From Simplicispira lacusdiani (GTDB lineage: Bacteria; Pseudomonadota; Gammaproteobacteria; Burkholderiales; Burkholderiaceae_C), in NCBI RefSeq assembly GCF_003604195.1, contig NZ_QXGR01000003.1:248001-312000 (forward strand): 64,000 nucleotides of DNA, in the 5' to 3' direction. The notes under the pieces are model-generated. The model searched no databases. It was not told the origin of the DNA and saw only the letters and a list, made by a program, of their open reading frames with translations. The position numbers and the translations under genes were made by a program. This document shows, piece after piece, positions 51,069-60,024 of the stretch. Positions within the stretch are counted from its first letter, which is position 1. Each line of letters begins with the position of its first letter.

Positions 51069-52430
51069 TTAGCCAAATAGCCGGGAGATATCGTTGAACA
51101 AGGCGATGGACATCATCAGGAACAGCACGGCGATGCCACCGCGCTGCAGACGCTCCATCCAGGCATCCGAGATGCTTCTCCCCGTCACGCCCTCCCAAAG
51201 ATAATACATCAGGTGCCCCCCATCGAGGACCGGCAACGGCAGCAGGTTGAGCACCCCCAGGCTCACGCTGATGAGCGCCACGAACCCCAGGTAATGCGTC
51301 AGGCCCAGGCTGGCCGAACGCCCGGCGTAGTCCGCGATGGTCAGCGGGCCACTGATATTCTTCAGCGAGGCCTCGCCAATGACCATGCGGCCCATCATCT
51401 TGAGCGTGAGCACCGACACCTGCCAGGTGCGGGCTGCGCCATTCCACAAACCTTCGAGCAGACCATGCTGCACGGTGGTGAATTGCGGTCGCGCACCCAC
51501 GTAGGCACCGACACGGCCCACGGCCACGCCCTGCTCCTGCTGCACGTCGGGCCGCACATCGATGGTCAGATTCTCGGCGCCGCGCGTGATGCGCCAGGGT
51601 TGCGCCAACGGCTGCCCATCGCGCACGGAGGCGCGGATCAACTCGCGCAATTGCTGTCCATCCACCACCTCGGCGCTGCCGATGCGCAGCACCAGATCAC
51701 CCTCCTTCAGCCCCGCGCGCTCGGCCGCGCCGCCTGCCATGACCTCGCCCAGCACGGGCTGCGTCCAGGGCCCCATCAAGCCGATGCGGTGCATCAACCG
51801 CGCGTCGACATCCTTGGCGTCGATACTGTCAAGCGCCAGCAGCACCGTGCGCAGCGTGGCACCCGCGGAGGGCTCCACCTCCAGCCGCACCGGCGTGGAT
51901 TCCAGCGCCCCACGCGTCAACAGCCAGCGCAGATCCTCGAAGGAGCGCACCGGGCGCGGCTCCTCGTCGCCCAGGGCGGCGCTGTGCACCAACTCCCCGC
52001 CATGCAGCCCGGCCGCCTCGGCCACCGAACCCGGCACCGGGCGTGCCAGGTAAGCCATGGGTTCCTGCACACCGATCCAGTTGACGGTGGCGTAGAGCAG
52101 CACGGCCAGCACCAGGTTTGCCACCGGCCCCGCCGCGACGATGAGGGCGCGCGAGCGCAGCGGCTGGGTGTTGAAGGCCAGGTGGCGCTCCTCGGGCGCC
52201 ACCGGGGCCTCGCGCTCATCGAGCATGCGCACGTAGCCACCCAGCGGGAACGCGCCCACGACGAATTCCGTGGATGAACCCTTGGGCTGCCAGCGCAGCA
52301 GCGGCTTGCCAAACCCCACGGAAAAACGCAGCACCTTGACGCCGCAGGCCACGGCCACGCGGTAATGGCCGTATTCGTGCACGGCGATCAACACCCCCAG
52401 CGCGACAAGAAAGGCAATGACGGTCAGCAT
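51069..52430 (-). CDS. rseP: Site-2 protease RseP
   Basis: 453-aa intramembrane zinc protease that cleaves RseA in the envelope-stress cascade. The zinc site is HEYGH in the first membrane segment (about residues 18-22), and the second motif NLLPLPVLDGGHLMYY is near residue 388. Two periplasmic PDZ domains lie between (about 120-300, for example GLKEGDLVLRIGSAEV). The ATG at 52430 is preferred because upstream residues are not hydrophobic. It is 44 bp upstream of bamA, matching the conserved order. Confidence 0.97.
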   Translation of the reverse strand: MLTVIAFLVALGVLIAVHEYGHYRVAVACGVKVLRFSVGFGKPLLRWQPKGSSTEFVVGAFPLGGYVRMLDEREAPVAPEERHLAFNTQPLRSRALIVAAGPVANLVLAVLLYATVNWIGVQEPMAYLARPVPGSVAEAAGLHGGELVHSAALGDEEPRPVRSFEDLRWLLTRGALESTPVRLEVEPSAGATLRTVLLALDSIDAKDVDARLMHRIGLMGPWTQPVLGEVMAGGAAERAGLKEGDLVLRIGSAEVVDGQQLRELIRASVRDGQPLAQPWRITRGAENLTIDVRPDVQQEQGVAVGRVGAYVGARPQFTTVQHGLLEGLWNGAARTWQVSVLTLKMMGRMVIGEASLKNISGPLTIADYAGRSASLGLTHYLGFVALISVSLGVLNLLPLPVLDGGHLMYYLWEGVTGRSISDAWMERLQRGGIAVLFLMMSIALFNDISRLFG

Positions 52431-52461
52431 CCTGGCTCCGGTGAACGGTGGAAAACTCAGC

Positions 52462-53652
52462 TCAGGCGGCCATGCGCTCCACGCCACGCCACGCGGCCTC
52501 GCGCGAGCGCGCGTCGAGCGCCAGCAGGTCGCCAAGCGAGTCGGGGTTGGAGGGCGCGACGGCGGACAAAGTTTCCAGGTTCAGCGCATGGATCTGGTCG
52601 AAGCGGATGCGCCGCTCCAAAAAGGCGGCCACGGCGACCTCGTTGGCGGCGTTGAGCACGGCCGTCGTGCCCCCGGGCGCCTCCAACGCCTCCCAGGCCA
52701 GGCGCAGGCCCGGAAAACGCTCGGGGTGGCCATGGTCGTCGATGGCCTCGAAGGTCATGGCGCCCAGGGCATGGAAGTCAAGCGCGGTCGCGCCCGACTC
52801 CACCCGTTCCGGCCAGGCCAGGCCGTAGGCGATGGGCACGCGCATGTCGGGCGTGCCCAACTGCGCCACCACCGAGGTATCGCGGTACTGCACCATGGAG
52901 TGGATGATGCTCTGCGGGTGGATGACCACGTCGAGCTGGCGCGGCGCCAGGCCGAACAGGTAGCGTGCCTCGATGACCTCCAGCGCCTTGTTCATCATCG
53001 TGGCCGAATCGACCGAGATCTTGCGCCCCATGACCCAATTGGGGTGGGCGCAGGCTTGTTCGGGCGTGACCTCGCGCAAGGTTTTCGGATCGCGCTGGCG
53101 GAACGGGCCGCCTGAAGCAGTGAGGATGATCTTGTCCACGCGCCGCTGCCAGGTCGCCGGGTCCTCGGGCAACGACTGGAAAATGGCCGAGTGCTCGCTG
53201 TCGATCGGCAACAGCGTGGCGCCACCCTCGCGCACCGCGCGCAGGAACACCTCGCCACCCACCACCAGGGCCTCCTTGTTGGCCAGCAGCAGGCGCTTGC
53301 CCGCGCGTGCCGCCGCGAGGCACGGCGCCAGCCCGGCCGCGCCGACAATGGCCGCCATGACAGCATCCACCTCAGGATGAGATGCTATCGTTTCAATAGC
53401 ATCTGGCGCTTGCAGTACCTGCGTTGGAAGGCCATTTTGCTCAATTTTCTCGGCCAGCAACCGGGCGTGCGGCGCGCTGGCCATGACGGCATGGCGCGGA
53501 CGGAAACGCGCGCACTGCTCCAGCATCAGTTCCACCTGCGTGGCCGCGCTCAGCGCGAAGACCTCGAAACGGTCGGGGTGGCGCGCCACCACGTCGAGCG
53601 TGCTGGTGCCGATGGAGCCCGTGGAGCCGAGCACCGTGATGCGTTGTTTCAT
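52462..53652 (-). CDS. dxr: 1-deoxy-D-xylulose 5-phosphate reductoisomerase
   Basis: 396-aa NADPH-dependent enzyme of the MEP isoprenoid pathway. NADPH-binding VLGSTGSIGTSTLDV (about residues 7-21), AAIVGAAGLAPCLAAARAGKRLLLANKEALV (about 101-131) and the metal/substrate region IDSEHSAIFQSLP are canonical, as is GGPFR and the MNKALEVIEARYLF stretch. Residues QVLQAPDAIETIAS in the variable linker are encoded by an antisense repeat copy with AT-rich codons. The start overlaps the cdsA stop by 4 bp. Confidence 0.97.
   Translation of the reverse strand: MKQRITVLGSTGSIGTSTLDVVARHPDRFEVFALSAATQVELMLEQCARFRPRHAVMASAPHARLLAEKIEQNGLPTQVLQAPDAIETIASHPEVDAVMAAIVGAAGLAPCLAAARAGKRLLLANKEALVVGGEVFLRAVREGGATLLPIDSEHSAIFQSLPEDPATWQRRVDKIILTASGGPFRQRDPKTLREVTPEQACAHPNWVMGRKISVDSATMMNKALEVIEARYLFGLAPRQLDVVIHPQSIIHSMVQYRDTSVVAQLGTPDMRVPIAYGLAWPERVESGATALDFHALGAMTFEAIDDHGHPERFPGLRLAWEALEAPGGTTAVLNAANEVAVAAFLERRIRFDQIHALNLETLSAVAPSNPDSLGDLLALDARSREAAWRGVERMAA
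53381..53440 (+). repeat. Dispersed two-hairpin repeat, copy H (inside dxr)
   Basis: GATGCTAT-cgtttca-ATAGCATC is a perfect 8-bp first hairpin. The second is GCAG-tac-CTGC within TGGCGCTTGCAG.., ending GAAGGCCATTTT. Antisense to dxr and read in frame as QVLQAPDAIETIA. Confidence 0.85.
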
Positions 53653-54503
53653 GCGTGTACCAGGGAGGAAAGCATCATGGCCAGCGGCAGCGTGGGCAGC
53701 AGCGCGTCGACCCGGTCGAGAACGCCACCATGGCCGGGCAGCAGGTTGCTGCTGTCCTTGACACCCGCGCTGCGCTTGATGAGCGATTCGATGAGGTCGC
53801 CCACCACGCTCATGGCCACCATGAACAAGGTGCCCAGCAGCAACAGCCACCAGCCCTGGCGCGCCAAGCGCGTATAGAAGCTGGCAACCGGCGCCTGCCA
53901 GTGCGCATCGGCCACCACCCAGGCCAGGGCCAGGGCCAACACGCCGGCGACACCGCCCCACACGCCTTCCCAGCTCTTGCCCGGGCTGATCGTGGGAGCC
54001 AGCTTGTTCTTGGTGAAGCGCAGGCCGAAGGCCCGGCCGGCGAAGTAGGCGGCGATGTCGGCCATCCAGACCAGGGTCATCACCGACAGCAGAAAATTGA
54101 TGCCCACGGCGCGCGCCTGCACCACCGCCAGCCAGGCCAGCCACAGGGCCAGGACGCCGGAGACAAGACGTACCACGGCCGGAATGCGCGGCCAGCCAGC
54201 CACGCCCGCGCGCAGCAGCCAAGCGCTGCCCAGCACCCAGAACGCCCCCGCGCCCACCCACAACGGCAACAGAACGCGGCCGGTCAGCCCAAACATCCAG
54301 GAAGCGGCGCACAACGCCACGCACACGGCGCCCACGACCACCGAGCCCGCGCCACCCGCGCCATTGAGACGCCCCCACTCCCAGGCGGCGCCTGCCATCA
54401 GCACCAGCACCACGGCGGTGAAGGGCTCCGGCGACGGGTAGAACAAAGCGGGCAGCAGGATGGCCAACAGGACCAGGGCGGTGATGATGCGCTGCTTCAG
54501 CAT
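53649..54503 (-). CDS. cdsA: Phosphatidate cytidylyltransferase CdsA
   Basis: 284-aa integral membrane enzyme making CDP-diacylglycerol, the branch point to all phospholipids. About eight hydrophobic segments cover the first 220 residues. The C-terminal signature is intact: GDLIESLIKRSAGVKDSSNLLPGHGGVLDRVDAL, with the metal-binding acidic residues. It is between uppS and dxr, as in E. coli. Confidence 0.96.
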   Translation of the reverse strand: MLKQRIITALVLLAILLPALFYPSPEPFTAVVLVLMAGAAWEWGRLNGAGGAGSVVVGAVCVALCAASWMFGLTGRVLLPLWVGAGAFWVLGSAWLLRAGVAGWPRIPAVVRLVSGVLALWLAWLAVVQARAVGINFLLSVMTLVWMADIAAYFAGRAFGLRFTKNKLAPTISPGKSWEGVWGGVAGVLALALAWVVADAHWQAPVASFYTRLARQGWWLLLLGTLFMVAMSVVGDLIESLIKRSAGVKDSSNLLPGHGGVLDRVDALLPTLPLAMMLSSLVHA

Positions 54504-54526
54504 GAAGGCCCTTTCAGAACCTGTTT

Positions 54527-55270
54527 TCAGGCGCGCGCCAATGCGGAAGGCGCGGACAGGATTTGCTCGGAAGTCTTGCCAAAACGGCGCTCGCGCGCAT
54601 GGAAGGCAGCGATCGCCTCGTCCAGCGCGGCATCGTCGAAATCAGGCCAGAGCTTGTCGCTGAAGTACAGCTCGGAGTAGGCGGCCTGCCAGAGCAGGAA
54701 GTTGCTCAGTCGCATCTCGCCACCGGTGCGGATCAGGAGGTCGGGATCGGGCACATGGGCCAGCGCCATGGCTGCGTTCAGGCTGGTCTCGGTGATGGGT
54801 TCGCCCCGCGCCGCCAGCTTGGCCGCGGCCTGGGCCATGTCCCAGCGCCCGCCGTAGTTGAAGCACACATTGAGCACCAGGCGCGTGTTGTGCGCCGTGG
54901 CCGCCTCGCCCTGCGCCAGGCCTTCGCGCACCTTGTCGGAGAGACCTGCGCGTTCGCCGACGAAATGCAGTTGCACGCCATCGCGCAGCAGTTGCGGCAC
55001 CTCGCGCGACAGGGCCTTGGCCAGCAGTTCCATGAGGCCGGACACCTCTTCCTGCGGGCGGTTCCAGTTCTCGGACGAAAAAGCGAAGACCGTGAGCACG
55101 CCCACGCCACGCTGGGCGCAGGCTTGCACGCAGCGGCGCAGCACGTCCACGCCCTGCTTGTGGCCGGCCAGGCGCGGCAGGAAGCGGCGCTTGGCCCAGC
55201 GGCCGTTGCCATCCATGACGATGGCGATGTGGTGGGGTGGCACCAGATTCTGGGCCATGGGGGCAGACAT
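54527..55270 (-). CDS. uppS: Undecaprenyl diphosphate synthase (cis-prenyltransferase)
   Basis: 247-aa enzyme extending farnesyl-PP to the C55 carrier lipid for peptidoglycan and O-antigen. The signature HHIAIVMDGNGRWAKRRFLPRLAGHKQG (catalytic Asp near residue 20) and the late DLLIRTGGEMRLSNFLLWQAAYSELYF are present. The first in-frame start (55285) is a TTG overlapping frr, so the ATG at 55270 is chosen; ATG at 55258 is also possible. Shine-Dalgarno is weak for all. Confidence 0.96.
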   Translation of the reverse strand: MSAPMAQNLVPPHHIAIVMDGNGRWAKRRFLPRLAGHKQGVDVLRRCVQACAQRGVGVLTVFAFSSENWNRPQEEVSGLMELLAKALSREVPQLLRDGVQLHFVGERAGLSDKVREGLAQGEAATAHNTRLVLNVCFNYGGRWDMAQAAAKLAARGEPITETSLNAAMALAHVPDPDLLIRTGGEMRLSNFLLWQAAYSELYFSDKLWPDFDDAALDEAIAAFHARERRFGKTSEQILSAPSALARA

Positions 55271-55281
55271 CGCGGCGGGTT

Positions 55282-55842
55282 TCAAACCGCCATGATTTCC
55301 TGTTCCTTGGCAGTCACCAGGGTATCGATCTCGGCGATGTGCCGGTCGGTCACCTTCTGGATGTCTGCCTCGGCGCGCTTCTGGTCGTCCTCGGAGGCGA
55401 GCTTGTCCTTGACCAGCTTCTTCACCGCCTCGTTGGCGTCGCGGCGCAGGTTGCGCACGGCGATCTTGGCCGACTCACCCTCGTTGCGGGCCAGCTTGGT
55501 CATTTCCTTGCGGCGCTCTTCGCTCATGGGGGGCATGGGCACGCGGATCAGGTCGCCCAGGGAGGCCGGGTTCAGGCCCAGGTCGCTCTCGCGGATGGCC
55601 TTCTCGATCTTGGCGCCCATGCCCTTTTCCCAGGGCTGCACGCTGATGGTGCGCGCATCGAGCAGGGACACGTTGGCCACCTGCGACAGGGGCACCATGG
55701 AGCCGTAGTACTCCACGTGCACCGAGTCGAGCAGGGCGGGATTGGCGCGGCCCGTGCGGATCTTCTGCAGGTTGTTCTTGAAGGCCACGATGGACTGGTC
55801 CATCTTGGTTTCGGCATTCTTCTTGATGTCGGCAATCGTCAT
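55282..55842 (-). CDS. frr: Ribosome recycling factor
   Basis: 186-aa tRNA-shaped factor that splits post-termination ribosomes together with EF-G. The two-domain pattern of long helical bundle and small beta domain is clear, with [33 protein letters not shown] in the start of the beta domain and [30 protein letters not shown] in the third helix. Typical length. Gene order pyrH-frr-uppS is conserved. Confidence 0.98.
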   Translation of the reverse strand: MTIADIKKNAETKMDQSIVAFKNNLQKIRTGRANPALLDSVHVEYYGSMVPLSQVANVSLLDARTISVQPWEKGMGAKIEKAIRESDLGLNPASLGDLIRVPMPPMSEERRKEMTKLARNEGESAKIAVRNLRRDANEAVKKLVKDKLASEDDQKRAEADIQKVTDRHIAEIDTLVTAKEQEIMAV

Positions 55843-55889
55843 GTTTTCTCCTCGGGGGACTGCCGGCCGCGCCCTGCGCGGCCCGGCCT

Positions 55890-56612
55890 TCAGGCGTAGA
55901 CCAGCGTGCCTTCGTCTTCGCCCATCACCACGCGCTTGAGGGCGCCGGACTTGAAGATGGAAAAGACCTTCACGGGCAGCTTCTGGTCACGGCACAGGGC
56001 AAACGCCGTGGCATCCATGATGCCCAGGTTCTGCGCCATGGCCTCGTCGAAACTGAGCTTGGCGTAGCGCGTGGCCGAGGGGTCCTTGTGCGGATCGGCC
56101 GTATAGACACCATCGACCTTGGTGGCCTTGAGCACCAGCTCGGCACCGATTTCTGCGCCGCGCAGCGCGGCGGCGGTATCGGTGGTGAAGAAGGGGTTGC
56201 CCGTGCCGGCCGCGAAGACCACCACCTTGCCCTCTTCGAGGTACTGCAGCGCCTTGGGGCGCACATAGGGCTCGACCACCTGTTCGATGGAGATGGCGGA
56301 CATCACGCGGGCCGTCAGGCCCTGCTTGTCCATGGCATCGGCCAGCGCCAGCGCGTTCATCACGGTGGCCAGCATGCCCATGTAGTCGGCCGTGGCGCGG
56401 TCCATGCCGACCGAGCCGCCGGCCACGCCACGGAAGATGTTGCCGCCGCCGATCACCACGGCCACCTCCACCCCCATGCGGGTGACCTCGGCCACCTCCT
56501 GCACCATGCGCACGATGGTCGCGCGGTTGATGCCGAAGGCGTCGTCCCCCATGAGCGCCTCGCCCGACAGCTTGAGCAGGATGCGCTTGTAGGCTGGCGT
56601 GGCGGTGGTCAT
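55890..56612 (-). CDS. pyrH: Uridylate kinase PyrH
   Basis: 240-aa hexameric UMP kinase of the amino-acid-kinase fold. [16 protein letters not shown] (about residues 10-25), [13 protein letters not shown] (about 53-65), the UMP-binding [16 protein letters not shown] and the late [19 protein letters not shown] are all characteristic. The ATG at 56612 gives the standard length; the longer frame is Pro/Arg-rich. It follows tsf by 58 bp. Confidence 0.98.
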   Translation of the reverse strand: MTTATPAYKRILLKLSGEALMGDDAFGINRATIVRMVQEVAEVTRMGVEVAVVIGGGNIFRGVAGGSVGMDRATADYMGMLATVMNALALADAMDKQGLTARVMSAISIEQVVEPYVRPKALQYLEEGKVVVFAAGTGNPFFTTDTAAALRGAEIGAELVLKATKVDGVYTADPHKDPSATRYAKLSFDEAMAQNLGIMDATAFALCRDQKLPVKVFSIFKSGALKRVVMGEDEGTLVYA

Positions 56613-56670
56613 GGGCGGTCTCCGTGGATGGTGTGGATGGGTGAACGGCGAAAGGGGCTGGCAGAGAGGA

Positions 56671-57597
56671 TCAGGCTGCGGCCTTGGCGGCTGCCACCTG
56701 GGCGGCCACTTCGGCGGCGAAGTCGTCCACCTTCTTCTCAATGCCTTCGCCCACGACGTAGAGCGTGAAGCCCTTGACGGTGGTGTTGGCGGCCTTGAGC
56801 ATCTGCGCCACGGTCTGCTTGCCGTCGGCGGCCTTCACGAAGACCTGGTCGGCCAGCGAGACTTCCTTCAGGTACTTCTGCACGGCGCCGTCGATGCGCT
56901 TGGCGGTGATTTCGGCGCTCTGCGCAGGCTTGCCAGCGGCCACCAGCTCCTTGTTGGCTTCATCGGCCTTGCCTTCGGCGACAGCGCGCTCCTTGGCGAT
57001 CAGGTCGGCGGGCACGTCGGCGCTGGTCAGGGCCACGGGCTTCATGGCGGCCACGTGCATGGCCACGTCCTTGGCGGCGTTGGCGTCACCGTCGAACTCG
57101 ACGACCACACCGATGCGCGAGCCGTGCAGGTAGGCCGCCAGGTTGGCGCCGCTGAAACGCTTGAAGCGGCGGAACGACATGTTCTCGCCGATCTTGCCGA
57201 TCAGGCCCTTGCGCACGTCTTCCAGCGTGGGGCCGAAGCCGTCCTGCTCGTAGGCGAGTTGACCCAGGGCCTCGATGTCGGCGGGATTGTGCTTGGCGAT
57301 CAGCTCGGCCGCGGCCTTGGCCATGGCGATGAAGCTGTCGTTCTTGCTCACGAAGTCGGTTTCGCTGTTCACTTCGATCAGGGCGCCGGTGGCGCCGTCG
57401 ATGAAGCTGGCCACCACGCCTTCGGCGGTGACGCGCGAAGCGGCCTTACCGGCCTTGGTGCCGAGCTTGACGCGCAGCAGCTCTTCGGCCTTGGCCATGT
57501 CGCCGTCGGCCTCCGTCAGGGCCTTCTTGCATTCCATCATGGGGGCGTCGGTCTTGCCACGCAGTTCGGCGACCATGCTTGCGGTAATTGCAGCCAT
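56671..57597 (-). CDS. tsf: Elongation factor Ts
   Basis: 308-aa nucleotide exchange factor for EF-Tu. The N-terminal UBA-like domain ([25 protein letters not shown], about residues 8-32) and the core domains ([14 protein letters not shown]) fit. It is 114 bp downstream of rpsB, with a hairpin terminator/attenuator in that gap that should set the S2 to EF-Ts ratio. Confidence 0.98.
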   Translation of the reverse strand: MAAITASMVAELRGKTDAPMMECKKALTEADGDMAKAEELLRVKLGTKAGKAASRVTAEGVVASFIDGATGALIEVNSETDFVSKNDSFIAMAKAAAELIAKHNPADIEALGQLAYEQDGFGPTLEDVRKGLIGKIGENMSFRRFKRFSGANLAAYLHGSRIGVVVEFDGDANAAKDVAMHVAAMKPVALTSADVPADLIAKERAVAEGKADEANKELVAAGKPAQSAEITAKRIDGAVQKYLKEVSLADQVFVKAADGKQTVAQMLKAANTTVKGFTLYVVGEGIEKKVDDFAAEVAAQVAAAKAAA

Positions 57598-57650
57598 TTG
57601 TGTTTCTCCGTATTCAGTTCAATCGTTCGAGATCAATCGTTTTCCAGATA

Positions 57651-57680
57651 AAAAAAGGGGGCCGATCGAGCCCCTCTTTT
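57651..57680 (-). terminator. Attenuator/terminator between rpsB and tsf
   Basis: On the minus strand, GGGGC-tcgatcg-GCCCC is followed by CTTTTTTT. A run of AAAAAG precedes the stem, so it can act on both strands. It lies about 40 bp after the rpsB stop; tsf transcription must read through it in part or have its own promoter. Confidence 0.8.
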
Positions 57681-57711
57681 TCTCCGCGACGCATCGCGCG
57701 GGCCCGGGACT

Positions 57712-58464
57712 TCAGGCAGCGGACTCTTCCACTTCCACGAATTCGTCGGAGCCTTCGCCGGAAGCAGCCTTGGCCACTTCGGTGACGGCGTTGTTGCGGC
57801 CTTCGATGATGGCGTCGGCGATGGCGCGCACGTACAGGTCCACGGCCTTGGCGGAGTCGTCGTTGCCGGGGATAACGTAGTCAATGCCTTCGGGCGAGTG
57901 GTTGGTGTCGACCACGCCGATCAGCGGGATGCCCAGCTTGCGGGCTTCGGCGATGGCGATCTTGTGGAAGCCCACGTCGACCACGAAGATGGCATCGGGC
58001 AGGGCATTCATGTCCTGGATGCCGCCGATGTCCTTTTCGAGCTTCTCGATCTCGCGGGCGAACATCAGCTGTTCCTTCTTGCTCAGGGACTCCAGGCCGG
58101 CTTCCTGCTGGGCCTTCATGTCCTTCAGGCGCTTGATCGAGGTCTTCACGGTCTTGAAGTTCGTCAGCATGCCACCCAGCCAGCGCTGGTTCACGAAAGG
58201 CACGCCGGCGCGCGCGGCTTCGGCGGCGACGGTGTCACGGGCCTGGCGCTTGGTGCCGACGATCAGGATGGTGCCGCGGTTGGCCGACAGTTGCGTGGCG
58301 AACTTGGTGGCTGCCTGGAGCATCGGCAGCGACTTTTCCAGGTTGATGATGTGGATCTTGTTGCGGTGGCCGAAGATGTACGGGGCCATCTTGGGGTTCC
58401 AGAAGCGGGTTTGGTGGCCGAAGTGGACACCGGCTTCCAGCATTTCGCGCATGGTGACGGACAT
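57712..58464 (-). CDS. rpsB: 30S ribosomal protein S2
   Basis: 250-aa small-subunit protein. The N-terminal [25 protein letters not shown] and the later signature [28 protein letters not shown] with [20 protein letters not shown] are standard. The C-terminal acidic tail ([14 protein letters not shown]) is common in this clade. It is the first gene of the long leftward operon series. Confidence 0.98.
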   Translation of the reverse strand: MSVTMREMLEAGVHFGHQTRFWNPKMAPYIFGHRNKIHIINLEKSLPMLQAATKFATQLSANRGTILIVGTKRQARDTVAAEAARAGVPFVNQRWLGGMLTNFKTVKTSIKRLKDMKAQQEAGLESLSKKEQLMFAREIEKLEKDIGGIQDMNALPDAIFVVDVGFHKIAIAEARKLGIPLIGVVDTNHSPEGIDYVIPGNDDSAKAVDLYVRAIADAIIEGRNNAVTEVAKAASGEGSDEFVEVEESAA

Positions 58465-58603
58465 AAAAATACTCCAAAGGTTGGGTCTAAAATCCAGCCC
58501 GACATTTGCGGCCTTCCGGGCCGCAACACCTTGATGGGACTGGTTCGCGATTTGTCTTGCCAAGTTTCAGCACCCGGCAAAACCCAAAGATTCTAGCACA
58601 GGC
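58465..58603 (-). promoter_or_regulatory. rpsB promoter and structured leader
   Basis: On the minus strand an extended -10, TGCTAGAAT (58590-58598), lacks a strong -35, as allowed for extended -10 promoters. The transcript would carry a leader of about 120 nt. The leader contains a perfect 8-bp hairpin TTGCGGCC-cggaa-GGCCGCAA (58506-58526). S2 represses its own operon through the leader in other bacteria; this hairpin is a candidate site. Confidence 0.55.
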
Positions 58604-59974
58604 ATGCCCAGAGACCTTGACACCACGCGGCGCATGCTGCAGGCCGGCCAAACCAGCGCCCGCTTGGAAATGGAGGCCGCCCTGGCCGCCGCGCGCTCCC
58701 CCGCCTGCGCCCACGCCTTCACCCGCCCGCTGTTCGACGACGCCATCGCCCGCGCCGCCCAGCCCGGCATCGAGCGCCTGCCGCTGGCGGGCCTGGCCGT
58801 GTCCGTGAAGGACCTGTTCGACATGCAAGGCCTGCCCACGCCCGCTGGCTCGGTGGTACTGGCCGACGCCCCGCCGGCGGCCGAGGACTGCCCCGCCGTG
58901 GCGCGGCTGCGCGCGGCCGGCGCTGCCTTCATCGGCCGCACGAACATGGTGGAATTCGCGTTCTCCGGCGTGGGCACCAACCCGCACCACGGCACGCCCG
59001 CCGCCTGGGATGGGCGCTTTGGCGCCTTGGCCGGCCCGGCGCGCGTGCCCGGTGGCTCGTCGTCGGGCGCCGGGGTGTCGGTGGCCACGGGCGCGGCCTT
59101 CATCGGCCTGGGTTCGGACACGGGCGGCTCGATCCGCATACCGGCCGCCCTGAACGGCATCGTGGGTTTCAAGAACACCGCCCGGCTGGTGCCCACCGAG
59201 GGCGCCGTGCCGCTGTCGACCACGCTGGACACCGCCTGCGCCCTCACGCGCACGGTGCGCGACGCGGTGCTGGCGCACGAAATCCTGGCCGCGCGCCGTG
59301 TCACGCGCAGCCCGGCGCCGCTGTCGGCCTGGCGCCTGGCCGTGCCCTCCGGCATCTTCCTCGACGGACTCGACGCGACGGTGGCGCAGGCCTTCGAGCG
59401 CTCGCTCGCGGCCCTGCGCGGCGCCGGCGCGCGCATCGACACCATCGACCTGCCCCAGGTGGGCGACCTGGCCGGCATCCAGGCCACCGGCGGCTTCTCG
59501 GCGGCCGAAAGCTACGCCTGGCACCGCCCGCTGCTGGCCCGCGAGGGCCCGCGCTACGACCCGCGCGTGCGTGCCCGCATCGAGCGCGGCGCCGCCATGG
59601 CCGCGTTCGAATACATCGACCTGCTGCGGGCCCGTGCGCGCTGGATCGCCAGCGTGGAGTCCGCCATCGCGGGGTACGACGCCCTGCTCTCGCCCACGGT
59701 GCCCATCGTGGCACCGCCCATCGCCAGCGTCGCACCCGCCGAGGGCCGCGATGCGGCCCAAGACGCCGCGCGCGACGCCGCGTTCTTCCACGCCAACGGC
59801 CTGCTGCTGCGCAACACGAGCATCATCAACATGCTCGACGGCTGCGCGCTGTCCTTGCCCTGCCACGCCGCTGGGGAACTGCCGGTCGGCATGATGGTGT
59901 GGCATGCTGCACTGCACGATGACGCCGTGCTCAACATCAGCCTGCGCATCGAAGAAATACTACAAAAACAATAG
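58604..59974 (+). CDS. Amidase signature family protein
   Basis: 456-aa hydrolase of amides or related C-N bonds. The Ser-cisSer-Lys triad can be placed: Lys in LAVSVKDLFDM (about residue 69), the Gly/Ser-rich GGSSSGAGVSVATG (about 149-162) and the nucleophile segment GSDTGGSIRIPAALNG (about 169-184). Substrate unknown; a GatA role is unlikely without gatB/C neighbours. The final codons, ending ..ILQKQ and a TAG stop, run into a sense copy of the dispersed repeat. It is divergent from rpsB. Confidence 0.92.
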   Translation: MPRDLDTTRRMLQAGQTSARLEMEAALAAARSPACAHAFTRPLFDDAIARAAQPGIERLPLAGLAVSVKDLFDMQGLPTPAGSVVLADAPPAAEDCPAVARLRAAGAAFIGRTNMVEFAFSGVGTNPHHGTPAAWDGRFGALAGPARVPGGSSSGAGVSVATGAAFIGLGSDTGGSIRIPAALNGIVGFKNTARLVPTEGAVPLSTTLDTACALTRTVRDAVLAHEILAARRVTRSPAPLSAWRLAVPSGIFLDGLDATVAQAFERSLAALRGAGARIDTIDLPQVGDLAGIQATGGFSAAESYAWHRPLLAREGPRYDPRVRARIERGAAMAAFEYIDLLRARARWIASVESAIAGYDALLSPTVPIVAPPIASVAPAEGRDAAQDAARDAAFFHANGLLLRNTSIINMLDGCALSLPCHAAGELPVGMMVWHAALHDDAVLNISLRIEEILQKQ

Positions 59975-60020
59975 CTACTGACGCTCACCAGCATTGCGCC
60001 AGAGGCCAAAAAAACTCTGA
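59957..60020 (+). repeat. Dispersed two-hairpin repeat, copy I (at amidase stop)
   Basis: Sense orientation: ATACTACAAAAACAATAGCTAC, then GACGC..GCGCC as second hairpin, then AGAGGCCAAAAAAACTCTGA. The amidase stop codon TAG is the TAG of the repeat's TAGCT. The next gene's ATG is 4 bp after the repeat end. Confidence 0.85.
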
Positions 60021-60024
60021 ATCC

